From Candidatus Gastranaerophilales bacterium (GTDB lineage: Bacteria; Cyanobacteriota; Vampirovibrionia; Gastranaerophilales; Gastranaerophilaceae), in the NCBI GenBank assembly GCA_947589525.1, contig CANQAW010000063.1, positions 1 to 8,677 of the forward strand: 8,677 bases of DNA, written 5' to 3'. The first letter of the stretch is position 1, and the number at the start of each line of letters is the position of its first letter. A model generated the notes under the pieces. The model was given only the letters and a program-made list of their open reading frames with translations, was not told the DNA's origin and searched no databases. Below are positions 6,029 through 8,677 of this stretch, in pieces. Both the position numbers and the translations under genes were made by a program.

Positions 6029-7363
6029 ATGTCAAAAGTTACTGTGGTGGGTTCAGGATTAGCGGGTAGTGAAGCCTCAATATACCTTGCAAAAAGAGGT
6101 CATGAAGTTGATTTGATTGAAATGCGTCCAAAATTTCAAACAGGCGCTCATAAAACCGATTATCCCGCCGAGCTTGTTTGTTCAAACTCCTTAGGCTCTC
6201 TTGAAAATACCTCGGCAAGCGCACTTCTTAAATCTGAGGCGGAAATTTTAGGCTCGTCTTTATTCCCCATAGCCAAAAAAAATTCACTGCCGGCCGGAAA
6301 TTCTCTTGCGGTTGACAGAATTGCTTTTTGCAAAGAAGTTTATGAAACCGTTAAAGAATATAAAAATATTAATTATATTGTCGATAAATACACAAAAATT
6401 GATGTTTCCAATCCCGTAATTATCGCAACGGGGCCTTTAACGTCAAGTGAACTTTGCCAAAATATAAAAGAATTATTTAACGAAGAAAATTTTCATTTTT
6501 ATGATGCGGTTGCCCCTATTGTTGAAAAAGACTCTATTGATTTTTCAAAAGCTTTTTATGCTTCACGCTGGGATAAAGGAAGTGCGGATTTTATAAACTG
6601 CCCCATGAATAAAGAAGAATATGATAATTTTTATAATATTTTGATTAATGCGCAAAGAGCACCTTTAAAAGAGTTTGAAGCAAATTATTTTGAAGGATGT
6701 ATGCCCATTGAGATAATTGCGTCCCGTGGTGTTGATACTTTGCGTTTTGGACCTATGAAGCCTGTCGGTTTATTTGACAGAAGATTTCAAACTCCCTTTA
6801 AGAAAAATCAATTTTATGCCGTTGTGCAATTAAGACAGGATGATAAAATTGCTTCAATGTATAATTTAGTCGGATTTCAGACTAATCTTAAATGGGGTGA
6901 GCAAAAAAAACTTATTTCCGCTATTCCTTCGCTTGAAAATGCCAATATTCTGAGATACGGGGTAATGCATGCCAATACTTTCATAAATTCTCCCAAAATT
7001 TTAAATAAATATCTTCAAACACGAAAATTTAAAAATGTATTTTTTGCAGGTCAATTAACAGGTGTTGAAGGATATTGCGAAAGTATTTCCACGGGATTGC
7101 TTGCTTCAATTAATATGGACAGATACTTAAATAATCTTGATATGATTGAATTGGATGATACTACAATGCTTGGTGCACTTGTTGAATATATAACTTTTAA
7201 TTCTCATAAAAATTTTCAGCCCGTTAATTCCAATTGGGGCATAGTACGAAGCATTGATGATACCGTTAAAATAAAAGATAAAAAATTAAAAAATCAAGCT
7301 CGTTTCAACAGAGCAATTACAAACATTAAAGAATTAAGTAATAAATTAAATAAAGGAGTTTAA
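6029..7363 (+). CDS. trmFO: Methylenetetrahydrofolate-tRNA-(uracil-5-)-methyltransferase TrmFO
   Basis: This cytoplasmic flavoenzyme makes 5-methyluridine at position 54 of the tRNA T-loop, with 5,10-methylenetetrahydrofolate as carbon donor and FADH2 as reductant. The 444-residue length is typical. The N-terminal FAD-binding Rossmann motif VVGSGLAGSEAS is at residues 6-17, followed by EMRP (31-34). The hallmark AELVCSNSLGS (47-57) contains Cys51. FEGCMPIE (221-228) contains Cys224, and RFGPMKPVGL follows at 239-248. These are the two cysteines known to be functionally important in the family. Farther on come YGVMHANTFINSP, the second FAD region FAGQLTGVEGYCES and the C-terminal NFQPVNSNWGIV. 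All key features are present, so the enzyme should be active. The start has a good GAGGAG site. The gene appears to begin a transcription unit and is followed 6 bases later by the aminopeptidase gene. TrmFO is the folate-dependent alternative to SAM-dependent TrmA. Confidence 0.97.
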   Translation: MSKVTVVGSGLAGSEASIYLAKRGHEVDLIEMRPKFQTGAHKTDYPAELVCSNSLGSLENTSASALLKSEAEILGSSLFPIAKKNSLPAGNSLAVDRIAFCKEVYETVKEYKNINYIVDKYTKIDVSNPVIIATGPLTSSELCQNIKELFNEENFHFYDAVAPIVEKDSIDFSKAFYASRWDKGSADFINCPMNKEEYDNFYNILINAQRAPLKEFEANYFEGCMPIEIIASRGVDTLRFGPMKPVGLFDRRFQTPFKKNQFYAVVQLRQDDKIASMYNLVGFQTNLKWGEQKKLISAIPSLENANILRYGVMHANTFINSPKILNKYLQTRKFKNVFFAGQLTGVEGYCESISTGLLASINMDRYLNNLDMIELDDTTMLGALVEYITFNSHKNFQPVNSNWGIVRSIDDTVKIKDKKLKNQARFNRAITNIKELSNKLNKGV

Positions 7364-7369
7364 TATACA

Positions 7370-8677
7370 ATGAGATTTTTAACCAAAAAACCTAATGAAA
7401 TTGAAGCTAAAAATGCAATTTTATTTATGTTTGAAGATAATGACACACCAAGCCCGTTTTTTAACTATTTAAACGGTTTATCCGACAATGCTCTTGAGAA
7501 ACAGGTTTTTAAATATAACTGTGCTAAAAGGACTTTTTTGGATGTGTTTAAATATTCCGTTAATGAAAATTTGAAAGTTTTTGTAGTGGGTTTGGGAAAA
7601 AAAGATTTATTTGACAGAAAAAAACTTTCCCAAGCTGCCGCATTTGCCTCCCGCTGTGTGAAAAGTAATTTAATCGGTAATTCGATTGCGGTTGAGCTCA
7701 TTGATAATATAAATGATTATATCCCCGAAGATAAAAAAATTAGTCCGCAAGACCTGTCATCAATTTTAATTTGCGCTCTAAGAACGGGTCTGTATGAGTA
7801 TAATAAATATTTATCCAAAAAAAATCCGCAAGTTGAAACAATCGAGCTTGTATGCAGTGATATAACTTCCGAAATCGAATACGGCGCACAGCTTGGAGCT
7901 TATACTTCTTACGCTATGAAATTTGCCAAGGATTTAATAAATGAGCCGGCTCAAAACGCTACTGCCGAATATATTGCAAAAATTGCTTCAAGAGTTGCAA
8001 AAGAGCGTAATTTGGAAATTAAAATATATGATAAAAATGAAATTTCAAATTTGAAAATGAACGCATTTCTTGCTGTTTCTCAAGGCAGTATTAATGAACC
8101 TAAATTTATTCATGTTACATATAAGCCTAAAAATCCGCCCCGAAAAAAAGTTGTACTTATCGGCAAAGGTATAACATTTGATGCGGGAGGTATGAATATA
8201 AAACCCGCTTCTTCAATGCTTACCATGAAATCGGATATGTCGGGTTGTGCGAGCGCTTTGGGAGTCATTCAGGCAATTTCAATGCTTGAAGCTGATATAG
8301 AGCTTCATGTCCTGAGTGCTTTGTGCGAAAATATGACTTCTGGCTGTGCATATAAGCAGGGCGATATTTTGACAGCCATGAACGGTATGACTATTGAAAT
8401 TGATAATACTGATGCCGAAGGCAGACTTACTCTTGCAGATGCGCTTTGTTACGCCGATAAGCTTCAGGCTGACGAAGTTATCGACATTGCAACTTTAACG
8501 GGCGCCGCTATTGTTTCTTTAGGCACTAATATTACCGCAGTATTGGGAAACAATCAAAAACAGATTAACAAATTCATTGAAACATCGGCATTATGCTGTG
8601 AAAATACATGGCAAATGCCTATATTGGACGAGTTAAAAGACAATTTGAAATCCGAAATTGCCGATTTTAAAAATACG
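7370..8677 (+). CDS. pepA: Leucyl aminopeptidase, M17 family (3' end outside window)
   Basis: This is a cytoplasmic two-metal (Zn/Mn) aminopeptidase that removes N-terminal residues during peptide turnover. I translated the frame from the ATG to the right edge: 436 codons without a stop, with perhaps 60-70 residues missing. The divergent N-terminal domain covers about residues 1-165. The catalytic domain shows KGITFDAGGMNIKP (Lys266, Asp271, Lys278), MKSDMSG (Asp289), ENMTSGCAYKQGDI and NTDAEGRLTLADAL (Asp348, Glu350, Arg352). Each equals the E. coli PepA residue number minus four, so metal ligands and the catalytic Lys/Arg are all kept. Ala replaces the usual Ser or Thr in the DSGG motif, and Thr the usual Pro in ENMPSG. 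The ribosome binding site AAAGGAG (7352-7358) sits in the last trmFO codons, 11 bases before the start, so the two genes are probably co-transcribed. Some M17 enzymes also act as DNA-binding proteins, but nothing visible supports that here. Confidence 0.95.
   Translation, partial: MRFLTKKPNEIEAKNAILFMFEDNDTPSPFFNYLNGLSDNALEKQVFKYNCAKRTFLDVFKYSVNENLKVFVVGLGKKDLFDRKKLSQAAAFASRCVKSNLIGNSIAVELIDNINDYIPEDKKISPQDLSSILICALRTGLYEYNKYLSKKNPQVETIELVCSDITSEIEYGAQLGAYTSYAMKFAKDLINEPAQNATAEYIAKIASRVAKERNLEIKIYDKNEISNLKMNAFLAVSQGSINEPKFIHVTYKPKNPPRKKVVLIGKGITFDAGGMNIKPASSMLTMKSDMSGCASALGVIQAISMLEADIELHVLSALCENMTSGCAYKQGDILTAMNGMTIEIDNTDAEGRLTLADALCYADKLQADEVIDIATLTGAAIVSLGTNITAVLGNNQKQINKFIETSALCCENTWQMPILDELKDNLKSEIADFKNT

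Noticed and set aside
7465..7701. Minus-strand open frame inside the aminopeptidase N-terminal region
   Set aside because: The plus strand is a continuous PepA frame with a good ribosome binding site, so this is a shadow.

Overview
The window is AT-rich, with tightly packed bacterial genes, short or overlapping intergenic junctions and ATG starts behind modest Shine-Dalgarno sequences. The mix of flagellar chaperone genes, a folate/FAD-dependent TrmFO tRNA methyltransferase, a Rhizobium etli-type asparaginase, an FtsB/DivIC-like division protein and an M17 aminopeptidase would fit a gut-type Vampirovibrionia (Melainabacteria/Gastranaerophilales) genome. That assignment is inference from gene content and base composition only. 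Bacillota or Elusimicrobiota are not excluded. No rRNA, tRNA, CRISPR array, insertion sequence or phage gene was seen.

Layout. (1) Positions 1-2208, + strand: two tandem, overlapping APC-superfamily amino acid permeases of the cationic amino acid transporter type, the first cut by the window edge. (2) Positions 2205-3479, - strand: a compact late-flagellar operon read from right to left, flaG-like, then fliS, then a fliT-like chaperone gene. Its last stop codon overlaps the permease stop codon tail to tail. No fliD lies between flaG and fliS, where it is often found. (3) Positions 3480-3612: a divergent AT-rich promoter region. (4) Positions 3613-5767, + strand: a 249-residue protein carrying a tandem motif that closely resembles the c-di-GMP-binding MshEN domain, then an asparaginase joined to it by a TGATG stop/start overlap, then an FtsB/DivIC-like septum protein. 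(5) Positions 5768-6028: a 261-base gap holding a candidate 47-codon minus-strand ORF and the probable trmFO promoter. (6) Positions 6029-8677, + strand: trmFO, closely followed by a leucyl aminopeptidase gene that runs off the right edge with all its visible catalytic residues intact.

How the genes work together. The minus-strand operon supplies filament-length and export chaperone functions for flagellin and cap assembly. The permeases, asparaginase and aminopeptidase all touch amino acid uptake or breakdown, which would suit a fermentative, peptide-using lifestyle, though they sit in separate transcription units. The most interesting item is the MshEN-like protein. It has no ATPase domain, starts divergently from flagellar genes and is coupled to an asparaginase gene. 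The rest looks like ordinary core-genome content, and I did not find a convincing new multi-gene system.
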